Counted from the first letter of the stretch, positions 26,639 to 36,548 are shown. The stretch: 64,000 nt of DNA from an uncultured Kordiimonas sp. (GCA_947492375.1 CANLMI010000002.1:807529-871528); one strand, 5' to 3'. The notes: generated by a model not told the origin, from the sequence alone. Translations and numbers: made by a program.

Positions 26639-27325
26639 ATGCGTCAGTTATTCGAACTATGTGCAGAAGACAGAGATATTCGTTTCAGCCCTTTTGTTTG
26701 GCGAGCAATATTTTGCCTTGCCCATAAAGGTTTGGAATTTGAACGGACCCCTCTGATGTTTCTTGAGAAAGAACCATATGCAGATTCTGATCATACGGCA
26801 CTACCTGTCTTTAAAGACGGCGATACATGGGTAACTGATAGCCTCCAGATCGCCGAATATTTAGAAAACACATATTCGGAAAACCCATTATTTGGGTCAA
26901 CAGTTGCATTAGGCCAGGCAGCTTTGCTTAACAATTTTTTTAATCAAACTATTGTTGCAGGCCTATTTCCAATGTTAGCTGCTGACGTTTGTGACCAACT
27001 AACAAGCGAGAACGCTGCCTACTTTAGAAAAACGCGTGAACCAAACTTTGGCGGAGCAACTCTGGAAGCAGTTCGTGAAAAACGCGGTGATATGGTTGAT
27101 GGCTTCAGAGCGTCGCTCAACCCGATACGTGCAACCCTAGATAAACAAAACTTTTTGTGCGGCGACGCACCCGCCTGGGCCGACTATGCTGCCATGGGCC
27201 CGTTTATGTGGGCACGTGTCATCAGTGATTTTGACCCAATTGCAGATGACGACCCAATCAACATATGGCGCGAACGTATGCTTGATCTATTCGGCGGATT
27301 AGGCCGTTCGGCTAAAACTGTTTAA
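26639..27325 (+). CDS. Glutathione S-transferase family protein
   Basis: GST-fold protein of 228 residues. The N-terminal thioredoxin-like domain reads FSPFVWRAIFCLAHKGLEFERTPLMFLEKEP. It carries the glutathione-binding LPVFKDGDTWVTDSLQIAEYLE (cis-Pro and SNAIL-like Asp-Ser). An all-helical C-terminal domain follows (LCGDAPAWADYAAMGPFMWARV). The SPF-x-WR-x3-CLAHKGL pattern resembles the beta-etherase/LigE-like GST group; the actual substrate is unknown. GGAGA precedes the ATG. It appears monocistronic. Confidence 0.88.
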   Translation: MRQLFELCAEDRDIRFSPFVWRAIFCLAHKGLEFERTPLMFLEKEPYADSDHTALPVFKDGDTWVTDSLQIAEYLENTYSENPLFGSTVALGQAALLNNFFNQTIVAGLFPMLAADVCDQLTSENAAYFRKTREPNFGGATLEAVREKRGDMVDGFRASLNPIRATLDKQNFLCGDAPAWADYAAMGPFMWARVISDFDPIADDDPINIWRERMLDLFGGLGRSAKTV

Positions 27326-27346
27326 CTAACCCTTTAATAAGAACAT

Positions 27347-27374
27347 TCTACAGAGACCCTTGCGTCTCTGTAGA
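27347..27374 (+). terminator. Hairpin after the GST gene
   Basis: TCTACAGAGAC / GTCTCTGTAGA, an 11-bp perfect stem with loop CCTTGC, lies 22 bases after the GST stop. It lacks a T tract, so termination efficiency is uncertain. Confidence 0.45.
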
Positions 27375-27423
27375 GAGCACTATATCACTACAGATATATT
27401 CACAAACTTGGGGATACATACGA

Positions 27424-28371
27424 GTGGATGTTTATATCGAAGCCAAAGGGCTGAGCAAAACCTTTGGAAACTTTCTGGCTGTTGATAATGTTTCGCTTTC
27501 AGTGAAAAAAGGCGAAGTACTTGGTTTTTTGGGCCCAAACGGAGCCGGTAAAACCACAACCATGAAAATGCTGACTGGTTTTTTAAATCCAAGCATAGGC
27601 AGCGCAGAAATATGCGGAACACCTGTAACAACCGGGCATGTTAGCGCGCGCAAATATATCGGCTATTTACCAGAAGGCGCTCCTTTATACGGTGAAATGA
27701 CTGTCTATGCTTTTCTGAAATTTATTGCCGCCGCTCATAAAATTCCAACAGACAGTATTGCCGATGCCATTGAAGCGGTTACAAATGCAGTTCAACTAGA
27801 ACAGGTTCTAACGCAGCGTATCGAGACTTTATCAAAAGGTTTTAAGCGCAGAGTAGGATTAGCCGCAGCGATCATCCATCAACCTGATGTTTTAATCCTC
27901 GATGAGCCAACAGACGGACTAGACCCAAATCAAAAACATGAAGTCCGCTCACTCATTGAAAAAATGGCGCCAGATAGAGCAATCATTATTTCAACCCATA
28001 TTCTTGAAGAAGTAGAAGCCTTGTGCTCGCGTGCCGTCATCATAAACAAAGGCAGCATTGTTGCAGATGATACACCCTCAGGTCTGCGCGCCCGCTCACG
28101 CTATAAAAATGCCGTTTCGCTAACAGTATCCAAAAAGATTAGTGCTGATGTAATCACAAGATTAAAATCATCACCAGACATCAATACACTTGAGCAAAAT
28201 ATAGAGGGTGATTTTGTTCGCATAACTGCACTGAATCAGCAAAATAAATCTGTTATCAAAACAATCGATACATTAATTGAAGCAGAAAAATGGCCAATTG
28301 AACAATATTCTATTGAAGCAGGCAGGCTAGATGATGTTTTCCGCTCCTTGACCCAAGGAGATGCCGCATGA
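27424..28371 (+). CDS. ABC transporter ATP-binding protein (GldA-like)
   Basis: ATPase subunit (315 aa) of a four-gene ABC system resembling GldA of Bacteroidetes gliding motility, also widespread in non-gliding proteobacteria. All motifs are intact: Walker A GPNGAGKTTTMKML near residue 39, signature LSKGFKRRVGLAAAI near 139, Walker B VLILDEPTDGLDPNQ near 158, and H-loop STHILEE. A C-terminal extension of about 90 residues follows. It starts at GTG 27424, and its stop overlaps the start of the permease gene by 4 bases (ATGA). Confidence 0.92.
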   Translation: MDVYIEAKGLSKTFGNFLAVDNVSLSVKKGEVLGFLGPNGAGKTTTMKMLTGFLNPSIGSAEICGTPVTTGHVSARKYIGYLPEGAPLYGEMTVYAFLKFIAAAHKIPTDSIADAIEAVTNAVQLEQVLTQRIETLSKGFKRRVGLAAAIIHQPDVLILDEPTDGLDPNQKHEVRSLIEKMAPDRAIIISTHILEEVEALCSRAVIINKGSIVADDTPSGLRARSRYKNAVSLTVSKKISADVITRLKSSPDINTLEQNIEGDFVRITALNQQNKSVIKTIDTLIEAEKWPIEQYSIEAGRLDDVFRSLTQGDAA

Positions 28372-29105
28372 ACGATATATTGGTAATTTTCAAACGCGAA
28401 TTTGCAAGCTATTTTGCCACACCTCTCGCCTATGTCTTTTTGGTGGTTTTTCTTATAATGCAAGGACTATTCACCTTCTACATGGGGCAGTTTTTCGAAC
28501 GTGAGCAAGCAGACTTAAGTTCTTTCTTCACGTATCACCCCTGGCTTTATCTGTTTTTTATGCCGGCAATCGCCATGCGGCTATGGTCTGAAGAACGTAA
28601 AAACGGCACGCAAGAACTCTTATTAACATTACCACTATCTACAGGCATGATAATCATTGGGAAATATACCGCGGCTATCGCTTTTGCCGCCCTCGCATTA
28701 TTTTTAACATTCCCAATTTGGATAACAGTTAACTGGTTAGGCGCACCTGATAATGGACCAATTATAACGGGATATATCGGCTCGCTCTTGATGGCATCAT
28801 CCTATATTGCAGTTGGTTCAGCGATTTCGGCTATAACAAGAAATCAAGTCATTGCCTTTGTCGTATCAGTCAGTATTTGTTTTTTATTTTTAGTGTCGGG
28901 GTTACCGATAGTTTTGAACTTTTTTGAAGCATGGGTCCCGGATACCGTTTTACTTGCGATCGCAAATCTATCTTTCTTATCACATTTTGATAATCTACAA
29001 AAAGGCGTCATCGCTCTATCTGATATCTTTTATTTCACAAGCGTAATAATATTATGGCTATGGGTGAACCGTATCATTGTGGAAGTGAAAAGGGAGGAAG
29101 GGTAA
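28368..29105 (+). CDS. ABC transporter permease (GldF-like)
   Basis: Integral membrane subunit of 245 residues with six predicted helices (for example PLAYVFLVVFLIMQGLFTFYM, AAIAFAALALFLTFPIWITV, VIAFVVSVSICFLFLVSGLPIV). An inter-helix cytoplasmic stretch MRLWSEERKNGTQELLLTLPLS is typical of ABC-2/GldF permeases. It is translationally coupled to the ATPase upstream (ATGA) and to the auxiliary subunit downstream (TAATG). Substrate unknown. Confidence 0.9.
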   Translation: MNDILVIFKREFASYFATPLAYVFLVVFLIMQGLFTFYMGQFFEREQADLSSFFTYHPWLYLFFMPAIAMRLWSEERKNGTQELLLTLPLSTGMIIIGKYTAAIAFAALALFLTFPIWITVNWLGAPDNGPIITGYIGSLLMASSYIAVGSAISAITRNQVIAFVVSVSICFLFLVSGLPIVLNFFEAWVPDTVLLAIANLSFLSHFDNLQKGVIALSDIFYFTSVIILWLWVNRIIVEVKREEG

Positions 29106-30943
29106 TGACCGAACAGTCAGTGATAAAAAGAAAACTTCAGCCCTTTATCCTTATTATACTTGGTGGTTTACTGTTTCTATCGCTATCCATTTTATCTGAT
29201 CGCTTCTTACGCGGCATTTCAATCGATCTAACCGAAGACAGTCTTTATACATTGTCTGGAGGCACGAAAGAAACCTTGAAAAACCTTGAAGAACCCATTC
29301 AAGTTACATTTTATTATTCTAAAAACCTGGCTACTCCCTACCCTGATCTCGTTAGTTATGGCAAACGCATCGAAGATCTATTAAAGGCTTTTCAGGCTGT
29401 CGCACCAAATATGATAGAATTATCGATTATTGACCCCGAGCCTTTCTCTGAAGCCGAAGATGCTGCTGTAGAAGCAGGCCTGAGCGGCGCACCGCTAGGC
29501 GACGGCTCCACGTTATATTTCGGATTAACAGCGACAAATTCCACAAATGGTGAAGGTAATATCCCGTTTCTAACCGAAGACCGGGAGACATTTCTCGAGT
29601 ATGATCTTATCAAACTAATCATCAATCTCGAAACGATGGAACGCCCAAAAATGACGCTCATCACTCAATTGCCGCTACAGTATGGTATTGGTGGACCGCA
29701 GGCGGCTTTACAAGGTCGTTCGCAACCATATGTTATTTATAAGCAATTGCAGGAAAATTTCGAGATAGCAGAGCTTGAAAAAGCCTTTAAAGAAATTCCA
29801 CTTGATACAGATATATTGACGATCGCTCATCCACCATCACTAAACGATGAGCAGCTTTATGCTATCGATCAATATATTCTCTCTGGCGGTAGGGCACTTG
29901 TATTTCTGGACCCACATGCAGAATCGCTTGATCCCAATGCTTTTGCCCCAAATAGCTCTGATCTGGGTATATTATTAAATAGCTGGGGCATTGAAATACC
30001 CAACAATATGGTTGTGGGCGATGCTTCACTTGCACAGCGTGTACAGCTTGATGGATTTGGGCCAGATTCGGTTAAGGATTTCATTTTTTGGCTCGGAATA
30101 AGAGATGGGTTTTTAGCCGAAGATGACATAGTAACCGGTGCCATCGATAATCTGAATATCGCATCCGCTGGCATTATCAAACCACTCTCTGATAGAACAA
30201 CAAACGTTACCCCACTTGTCGAAACCAGTACAGTTTCGATGCTGTATGACGCGTCTAGAGCTGTTGGTACACCAGATACTGATAGCTTATTGAGAGACCT
30301 GGAGCCAACAGCAGAAGCTTATACGCTCGCGGCCCGTATTAGTGGCAACACGGCATCGGCTTTCCCGGACAAAACTAGTGAAAACCACCTCAAAACCGGA
30401 AATATCAATCTGGTAGTAGTCAGTGATACCGATCTATTCGACAATCGTTTCTGGGTCCAGTTGCAAGACCTCTTAGGTCAGCAAATTATTGTACCAATTG
30501 CAGGAAACGGTAGCTTTATTTTAAACCTGGCTGATCACCTTATAGGCTCAAACGCTATGTTGGAGCTACGTGGCAGGGGCATATCAAGACGCCCATTCGA
30601 CGTCGTTGACCGTATGCGCCGTGAAGCTGAAGCTAAGTTTTTAAATGAAGAGCAACGCCTCCAAGCACGAATGACAAGCGTTGAAACCCGCCTTGCTGAA
30701 CTTGAAAGCCAAAAACCGGACGGCGCCACTGTTATATCAACTGAGCAAGAGCAAGAGATCTCAATCTTCAGAGCGGAACTCTTGGAGACCAGAAAAGCTC
30801 TCAGAGAGGTGAAACGAAACCTTCGCGGAGATATTGATAGGCTTGGCAGTACTCTTGCCGTTATTAATATCGCCCTTGTTCCAATACTGTTGATTATATT
30901 CATTGGATTGCGTACATACTTTCGCCGCAAACAAACGATTTAA
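29105..30943 (+). CDS. GldG-like ABC auxiliary protein
   Basis: Bitopic/periplasmic partner of the ABC system, 612 residues from ATG 29105 (the track start 17 codons earlier lies inside the permease gene). It has an N-terminal membrane helix (FILIILGGLLFLSLSILS) and a large extracytoplasmic ABC_transp_aux (PF09822-type) region (ISIDLTEDSLYTLSGGTKETLKNLEEPIQVTFYYS). A coiled-coil stretch (EEQRLQARMTSVETRLAELE) and a final membrane helix (LAVINIALVPILLIIFIGL) follow. The start overlaps the permease stop as TAATG with GGAGG upstream. Function in non-gliding bacteria is unknown. Confidence 0.9.
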   Translation: MTEQSVIKRKLQPFILIILGGLLFLSLSILSDRFLRGISIDLTEDSLYTLSGGTKETLKNLEEPIQVTFYYSKNLATPYPDLVSYGKRIEDLLKAFQAVAPNMIELSIIDPEPFSEAEDAAVEAGLSGAPLGDGSTLYFGLTATNSTNGEGNIPFLTEDRETFLEYDLIKLIINLETMERPKMTLITQLPLQYGIGGPQAALQGRSQPYVIYKQLQENFEIAELEKAFKEIPLDTDILTIAHPPSLNDEQLYAIDQYILSGGRALVFLDPHAESLDPNAFAPNSSDLGILLNSWGIEIPNNMVVGDASLAQRVQLDGFGPDSVKDFIFWLGIRDGFLAEDDIVTGAIDNLNIASAGIIKPLSDRTTNVTPLVETSTVSMLYDASRAVGTPDTDSLLRDLEPTAEAYTLAARISGNTASAFPDKTSENHLKTGNINLVVVSDTDLFDNRFWVQLQDLLGQQIIVPIAGNGSFILNLADHLIGSNAMLELRGRGISRRPFDVVDRMRREAEAKFLNEEQRLQARMTSVETRLAELESQKPDGATVISTEQEQEISIFRAELLETRKALREVKRNLRGDIDRLGSTLAVINIALVPILLIIFIGLRTYFRRKQTI

Positions 30944-30978
30944 TACCATTACAAGCGACACGTCTGGAAAGTCATTAT

Positions 30979-32022
30979 ATGTCACAGCGTATGACAAATA
31001 TTTTAGGGTATCTGACCTTATTTGCCATTTTGGGCGCGATTTGGGTTTTATTTGGTGAAGACCCATCGCTTAACCAAGGGGCGAGAGGCGAAAAGACCTT
31101 TGGTGACCTTCAAGACACAATCAATCAAGTTACAGAGATTCGACTAAGTCAACAGGATACATCAACAACGTTAAAACGTGATAATGGTCTATGGCTAATT
31201 AGCGAACGTGAGGGTTACAGAGCGCAAGGCGATAAAGTGCGCGACTTCTTAAGAGGTATTGCTTTATCGGAACGCCGCGAACCGAAAACTGCCAGTAATG
31301 ATCGCTTCGATCAAATCGGGCTCGGTGATGCGACGTTAAATATTAAAGTGTACGGTGCAGAGGAAAAATTACTTGCAGAATTCAAAATGGGATCGCGCCG
31401 AGAAAATAGTGCAAGCGGTAGATCGCTAACGTATATTTATAAAGGCGGTGACACCAGAAGTTGGCTGGTGAGCGGCCTTGCTGCTGCAAACGCTGATCCA
31501 TCATGGTGGTTAGAAAGCGATTTATTCTTAATCGACGCCCAACGCGCCCTTGAATTCAAGACGGACACCCTCACCTTTAACAAAGACCTGGACACAAACA
31601 GCTACTCACTTGCAAAAGATATTGGTAACGAACAGGTAGAATTACTCGCCTCACCCGAAGATGCTGTCGCTTTTTTAAGTGATGTAAAGTTCACAGACAT
31701 CAAAAAACAAAATGCCATCCCCGACACTCCATTCAAAAACGGATACCTGAAAACTTATGATGGCCTAACTTTAGAGTACACTCTCTATAACATCGAAGAT
31801 ACTGTTTGGTTACAGCTCAACGCCAACTTTGACCCTGATGCTCGTGACGCTGGCGAAGAAGGCATTTTGGAAGGCTCACCAGAAAACGGCGCACAAGAAG
31901 CCGAAGATATCAATGCACGAACCAACGGTTGGGTGTTTGCCTTGTCAAAAGAAGATGCCGCAATGTTATTGCGCAGCAAAGATGACTATATCGAAAATAC
32001 ATCAGCTATCACTGAAAAATAG
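30979..32022 (+). CDS. DUF4340 domain protein, fourth gene of the Gld-like ABC operon
   Basis: Membrane-anchored protein of 347 residues: one N-terminal helix (ILGYLTLFAILGAIWVLF), then an extracytoplasmic DUF4340-type domain (TFGDLQDTINQVTEIRLSQQDTSTTLKRDNGLWLISEREGY). It accompanies GldG-like auxiliary proteins in many genomes and is 35 bases downstream here, so it likely works with the transporter. No catalytic motif is apparent. The C-terminal third is acidic (DARDAGEEGILEGSPENG) and probably flexible. Confidence 0.86.
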   Translation: MSQRMTNILGYLTLFAILGAIWVLFGEDPSLNQGARGEKTFGDLQDTINQVTEIRLSQQDTSTTLKRDNGLWLISEREGYRAQGDKVRDFLRGIALSERREPKTASNDRFDQIGLGDATLNIKVYGAEEKLLAEFKMGSRRENSASGRSLTYIYKGGDTRSWLVSGLAAANADPSWWLESDLFLIDAQRALEFKTDTLTFNKDLDTNSYSLAKDIGNEQVELLASPEDAVAFLSDVKFTDIKKQNAIPDTPFKNGYLKTYDGLTLEYTLYNIEDTVWLQLNANFDPDARDAGEEGILEGSPENGAQEAEDINARTNGWVFALSKEDAAMLLRSKDDYIENTSAITEK

Positions 32023-32032
32023 ACATCAAAGC

Positions 32033-32061
32033 CTTGATACTCAGCGTACAATTACCTAAAT
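32033..32061 (+). promoter_or_regulatory. Candidate heat-shock (RpoH-type) promoter of htpG
   Basis: CTTGAT and CCTAAAT, separated by 16 bases, resemble alphaproteobacterial sigma-32 promoters (CTTGAA ... CC-rich -10). They lie about 75 bases upstream of htpG, a classical heat-shock gene. Confidence 0.45.
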
Positions 32062-32136
32062 GTTGCAGCAACACACATATAGAAGCACTAAAAGCTGATA
32101 TATCCTTTAATGACTAAAGATAAAAGATGAGAGATT

Positions 32137-34026
32137 ATGTCTGAGACCGTAAGCGAAGAACTTGGTTTTGAAGCAGAAGTATCACGCCTTCTACATATGA
32201 TGGTGCATTCCGTTTACTCGGAGCGAGAGATTTTCCTGCGCGAATTAATATCAAACGCTTCTGACGCTTGCGACAAGCGCCGCTATGCGGCCCTAACAAA
32301 CGCAAGTCTGATGGCTGGCGAAGAAAAATTCGGCATTTCCATTACTGTTGACCCGGATGCAAAAACTCTTGTTATCTCCGATAACGGTATTGGTATGAAC
32401 CGTGATGACCTAAAGGCAAACTTAGGCACAATCGCCCGCTCCGGCACCGCAGGCTTTATGGATCAGCTTACTGGTGATGATAAAAAGGATGTGCAGCTTA
32501 TCGGCCAATTTGGTGTTGGCTTTTATTCAACCTTTATGGTGGCAGATAAAGTAACTGTTCTATCGCGCAAAGCAGGCGAAGGCACGAGCTATTTGTGGGA
32601 AAGCAACGGCCTCGGCAAATATACCATTTCTGACGCAGAAAAAAGCGCAACCGGTACAGATATTACGCTTCATATTAAAGAAGACTGTGCTGAATATTTA
32701 GAACAACACCGCCTTCAAACAATCATCAATAAATACAGTGATCATATCGCTGTACCAATTATGCTTGCCATCAAAGGTGGCGATGAAGAAGCTGCTGATC
32801 CAAAAGTCATCAATGAAGGCTCTGCGATCTGGACACGCCAGAAATCAGACATCACTGACGAACAATATACAGAATTTTATCGCCACGTAGGCCATGTATT
32901 TGACGAACCTAACCATACATTGCATTACCGCGCGGAAGGTATGCAGGAATATACAGTTCTATTGTTTATCCCGACATCAAGGCCAATGGACTTGTTTGAT
33001 CCAGCGCGTAAGAACCGTGTTAAACTCTATGTAAAACGCGTCTTCATTAGCGATGACAATGCAGATATTTTACCAGGTTGGTTGCGTTTCATGCGTGGTG
33101 TTGTTGATAGTCAAGACCTACCGCTTAATATCAGCCGTGAAATGCTGCAAAACAACCCAACGCTTGAACGCATGTCTAAAGCGATCACAAAGAAGGTGGT
33201 GAACGAACTTGGCAAATTAGCTGACAAACAAACCGATACATTTGAAACCATCTGGAAAGAATTCGGGCCCGTTATCAAAGAAGGTATCTACGAAGACTTT
33301 GAACGCCGTGATGACCTCTTGAAACTTGCTAGGTTTAAGTCAACAAACGCAGACAATTGGACTACCTTAAACGAATATGTTGAACGGATGAAAGATAAGC
33401 AATCATCCATCTATTATGTCATAGGCGCTGACGAGAATGCCGCTGCCCGCAGTCCACAATTAGAAGGCTTCAAGTCACGCGGAATCGAAGTTTTGCTTCT
33501 TTCTGACCCTGTTGATGAGTTTTGGCTACAAACCGTAACCGATTATGAAGGCAAGGGCTTCAAATCTATTACACGCGGTGCATCAGCACTTTCTGATATT
33601 GCCGAAAAAGAAGAAACCAGCGAGCCAAAAGAACGCGCAAGCGAAGGTGCAATGACGACGCTTACGACGCTAATGAAAGAAGTGTTAGGTGAAAAAGTTC
33701 AGGATGTTCGCCCATCAGAACGCCTGACCTCAACCGTTGCCTGCCTTGTCGCTGCAGATGACGCAATGGACATGCATTTGGAACGTATCCTAAAAGCGCA
33801 TAACCAGCTTGATAGCGTTCAAGCTAAAGTGCTCGAAATCAACCCAGAGCACTCGCTGGTTAGAAAACTTGCTGAAAAAGCCGATGAAGCAGGCGCTATT
33901 GATACACTTAAGGACGCGGCTCTGTTAATCCTTGACCAAGCTCGTATTCTGGAAGGCGAAACACTTGAAGACCCAATCGCTTTCTCTAGCCGCGTTACTA
34001 GTGTGATGGAACAGGGCCTAAATTAA
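32137..34026 (+). CDS. htpG: Molecular chaperone HtpG (Hsp90)
   Basis: ATP-dependent chaperone of 629 residues. The GHKL ATPase motifs are complete: ELISNASDACDK, ISDNGIGMN, GTIARSGT and IGQFGVGFYS (residues 30-130). The middle domain includes RNRVKLYVKRVFI-type sequence (KNRVKLYVKRVFISDD) and LPLNISREMLQ. The C-terminal dimerisation region is present. ATG 32137 follows AAGATGAGAGATT. It is monocistronic: a candidate heat-shock promoter precedes it and a terminator follows. Confidence 0.97.
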   Translation: MSETVSEELGFEAEVSRLLHMMVHSVYSEREIFLRELISNASDACDKRRYAALTNASLMAGEEKFGISITVDPDAKTLVISDNGIGMNRDDLKANLGTIARSGTAGFMDQLTGDDKKDVQLIGQFGVGFYSTFMVADKVTVLSRKAGEGTSYLWESNGLGKYTISDAEKSATGTDITLHIKEDCAEYLEQHRLQTIINKYSDHIAVPIMLAIKGGDEEAADPKVINEGSAIWTRQKSDITDEQYTEFYRHVGHVFDEPNHTLHYRAEGMQEYTVLLFIPTSRPMDLFDPARKNRVKLYVKRVFISDDNADILPGWLRFMRGVVDSQDLPLNISREMLQNNPTLERMSKAITKKVVNELGKLADKQTDTFETIWKEFGPVIKEGIYEDFERRDDLLKLARFKSTNADNWTTLNEYVERMKDKQSSIYYVIGADENAAARSPQLEGFKSRGIEVLLLSDPVDEFWLQTVTDYEGKGFKSITRGASALSDIAEKEETSEPKERASEGAMTTLTTLMKEVLGEKVQDVRPSERLTSTVACLVAADDAMDMHLERILKAHNQLDSVQAKVLEINPEHSLVRKLAEKADEAGAIDTLKDAALLILDQARILEGETLEDPIAFSSRVTSVMEQGLN

Positions 34027-34053
34027 CATTATTGAAGATTATATATAATATAT

Positions 34054-34079
34054 AAAGGGGCCTTAGCGCCCCTTTATTC
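34054..34079. terminator. Bidirectional terminator between htpG and the CorC/TlyC gene
   Basis: AAAGGGGC / GCCCCTTT, an 8-bp stem with loop CTTAGC, is followed by TTATTCTT on the + strand and by TTTATATATT on the other. It lies between convergent genes. Confidence 0.82.
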
Positions 34080-35375
34080 TTACGAAGTCTTTTTAATTTT
34101 AAGGGCAGTTACCTGATTACGTTTCCGCCCGCATACCTCAAACTGATAACCATGAAAAACAAACTTTTGCCCCGCAATAGGTATCGTTTCCGCCTCGTGA
34201 ATAACTAGGCCAGCGACGGTTGTTGCCTCATCGTCGGGCAATTGCCAATCAAATTTCCGATTTAAATCACGGATGGTAACTGTCCCCTCAACATCAATGA
34301 TACCATCAGTGCCTTTTTTAACACCTGGAATATCGAAATCATGCTCGTCAGCAATATCACCCACAATCTCTTCCAGAATATCTTCCAACGTCACAAGACC
34401 CTGGATGGCACCATATTCATCAACCACAAGTGCTATATGGGCTTTACGTTCAAGAAAGGCATTCAACTGTTCACGCAGTGTTGTTGTCTCTGGGACAAAC
34501 CACGGTTTGTTCATGATCCTGCGAACATTAAAGCGATGCATCTGGCCACCAGCACGTTTCATCGCACGCAGTACATCCTTTGAGTGCAAAATACCGACGA
34601 TATTTTCGATATGGCCTTCAAATACAGGAAGACGTGTATAAGGACTTTTCACAACCGCAGAAATAATATCGTTTGATGACATGGCAAGGTCCAGCGCTTC
34701 CATACTTTTACGGTGGATCATAACATCTTCGATCGTTACTTCATTCAGATCAAGGATTGAGCCCAACATATCCTGATCTGCTTTAATCAGACCACCTTCA
34801 GCACGCTGAAGATCAATAGCGCCTCTGATTTCCTCATGCGGCGTCAATGCATTCTCAATATTGGAAATATCTCTGCCAAATACCTTAAGCGTGAAACGAA
34901 CAATCGCCTGGACGACAGCAATTATTGGTGCAAAAACCGCAACGATTAGCGCGATAAACCCCGACACACCAAGCGCCATTCGGTCAGGGTTGGCAATAGC
35001 ATATGATTTTGGCAGAACCTCGGCAAAAATTAAAACAAGCGCAGTCATCACCAAAGTCGCATAAACAATCCCCTCATCCCCAAAGAGCGAGAGAAACAAA
35101 CCAGTAGCCAATGAGGTAGCCAAGATATTAATGAGGTTATTACCGAGTAAAATAGCACCAATAAGGCGCTCTTTATCCTCGATTAAGCGCGAAACACGCG
35201 CAGCATGCGTATTTCCATCTTTTTGTAATTTATGGATACGAGCCTTGGACGCAGCGGTTAAGGCTGTTTCAGAACCAGAAAAAACACCCGACAAGAATAA
35301 AAGAACGAAAATAATAGCAGACGTTATCCAGAATTCACTGGAAGTCCAAAAATCACCATCCGCAAGCGTTTCCAT
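34080..35375 (-). CDS. CorC/TlyC (HlyC/CorC) family membrane CBS protein
   Basis: Membrane protein of 431 residues. An N-terminal DUF21/CNNM transmembrane domain (four hydrophobic helices, for example FWITSAIIFVLLFLSGVFSGSETAL) carries the GSETAL signature. A CBS-domain pair follows (MIHRKSMEALD... and HIALVVDEYGAIQGLVTLEDILEEIVGDI), then a C-terminal CorC_HlyC domain (RDLNRKFDWQLPDDEATTVAGLVI). Relatives are implicated in Mg/Co efflux or tolerance; haemolysin naming is historical. Transport activity here is inferred from family only. It lies downstream of aroK-aroB on the same strand with a 54-base gap. Confidence 0.9.
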   Translation of the reverse strand: METLADGDFWTSSEFWITSAIIFVLLFLSGVFSGSETALTAASKARIHKLQKDGNTHAARVSRLIEDKERLIGAILLGNNLINILATSLATGLFLSLFGDEGIVYATLVMTALVLIFAEVLPKSYAIANPDRMALGVSGFIALIVAVFAPIIAVVQAIVRFTLKVFGRDISNIENALTPHEEIRGAIDLQRAEGGLIKADQDMLGSILDLNEVTIEDVMIHRKSMEALDLAMSSNDIISAVVKSPYTRLPVFEGHIENIVGILHSKDVLRAMKRAGGQMHRFNVRRIMNKPWFVPETTTLREQLNAFLERKAHIALVVDEYGAIQGLVTLEDILEEIVGDIADEHDFDIPGVKKGTDGIIDVEGTVTIRDLNRKFDWQLPDDEATTVAGLVIHEAETIPIAGQKFVFHGYQFEVCGRKRNQVTALKIKKTS

Positions 35376-35429
35376 TTCAGTCCCTTTATAAGAACAATAA
35401 ATCTAATATAATTTTAGGGCGTGCCAGCC

Positions 35430-36548
35430 TTAAGCTTCAAGTGAGTTCGTCAACACCTTTTTAACCGCAGCCAAATCAACATCTCGGCGAATTTCAGCTA
35501 CTCCCATAGCACCAGTGATGAAAACCATTTTACCGTCTTCAACCTTTTTATCCTGCGCCATGTGGGCAAGCAAAGCATCCACAGCCATAGTTTTATCTAT
35601 CTGGGATGCTGTAGCCAACATGTCAACCGAACGTAAATGTTTAATCAAACGATCTTGCTCAGCAGCGTTCGCAAGGCCAAGTAAATGGGCTAAATCAAGC
35701 GCCATCACCATTCCAATGGCAACAGCTTCACCGTGAAGTAAAGTGCCATCATAGTCGCACTCAGCTTCCAGCGCATGCCCAAAAGTATGCCCTAAATTCA
35801 AAAGCGCACGCTTGCCGCCCTCACGTTCATCTTCAGATACAATTCGTGCTTTCGCCTTACAGCTATGAGCGATTGCATATGCTTGAGCCGCTCGGTCGCC
35901 GTTAGGGCTTAAGACCAAGTGGCCGTTTTCCTCGAGCCATTCAAAAAACGTAATGTCATCGATCAAGCCATATTTAACTACTTCAGCATAGCCTGCACGA
36001 ATTTCACGGACTGGCAGCGTATCGAGCATATCCAAATCAATGATAACCTTTTTAGGTTGATGAAATGCTCCAAGAAGATTCTTACCAAATTTAGTATTGA
36101 TGCCCGTTTTACCACCAACCGAGCTATCAACCTGTGCCAGTAAAGTTGTTGGCACTTGAATAAATTCTATTCCACGCCGCAATGTTGCCGCCGCAAAACC
36201 CGTTAGATCACCAACAACCCCGCCCCCTAATGCAATTAGTGTATCTTTACGTTCAACCTCAAGCTCAAGCAATTGATTGATTACTTCCTCAAAAGTTGCG
36301 AAGGATTTACTACGCTCACCAGGGGGAACAATAATGGTATCAACGGTAATATTATGATCCGTTAGTGAGCGAACAACTGTATTCAGGTGTAAGTCAGCAA
36401 CATTCTCATCGGTAATTATCACCGTTCTAGGTCGCTTTAGAAGTTGGCCGATATAATCAGGTAAATGCCCAACAAGCCCCTCACCAATTAAAATATCATA
36501 AGATCGCTCATCAAGGGGTAAATGCACTGTTTCAAATAAATGAGACAT
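35430..36548 (-). CDS. aroB: 3-dehydroquinate synthase
   Basis: Second step of the shikimate pathway (DAHP to 3-dehydroquinate), NAD- and Zn-dependent. It has 372 residues. Visible are the NAD-binding GGGVVGDLTGFAAATLRRGI, the phosphate/substrate loop VDSSVGGKTGIN, and the metal-binding Glu/His segments KYGLIDD, LNLGHTFGHALE and LLHGEAVAIGM. It is translationally coupled to aroK through a one-base TAATG overlap. Confidence 0.96.
   Translation of the reverse strand: MSHLFETVHLPLDERSYDILIGEGLVGHLPDYIGQLLKRPRTVIITDENVADLHLNTVVRSLTDHNITVDTIIVPPGERSKSFATFEEVINQLLELEVERKDTLIALGGGVVGDLTGFAAATLRRGIEFIQVPTTLLAQVDSSVGGKTGINTKFGKNLLGAFHQPKKVIIDLDMLDTLPVREIRAGYAEVVKYGLIDDITFFEWLEENGHLVLSPNGDRAAQAYAIAHSCKAKARIVSEDEREGGKRALLNLGHTFGHALEAECDYDGTLLHGEAVAIGMVMALDLAHLLGLANAAEQDRLIKHLRSVDMLATASQIDKTMAVDALLAHMAQDKKVEDGKMVFITGAMGVAEIRRDVDLAAVKKVLTNSLEA

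Noticed and set aside
27348-27373. Hairpin after GST as a CRISPR or mobile-element repeat
   Set aside because: Single copy, no spacers or transposase; better seen as a terminator-like hairpin.
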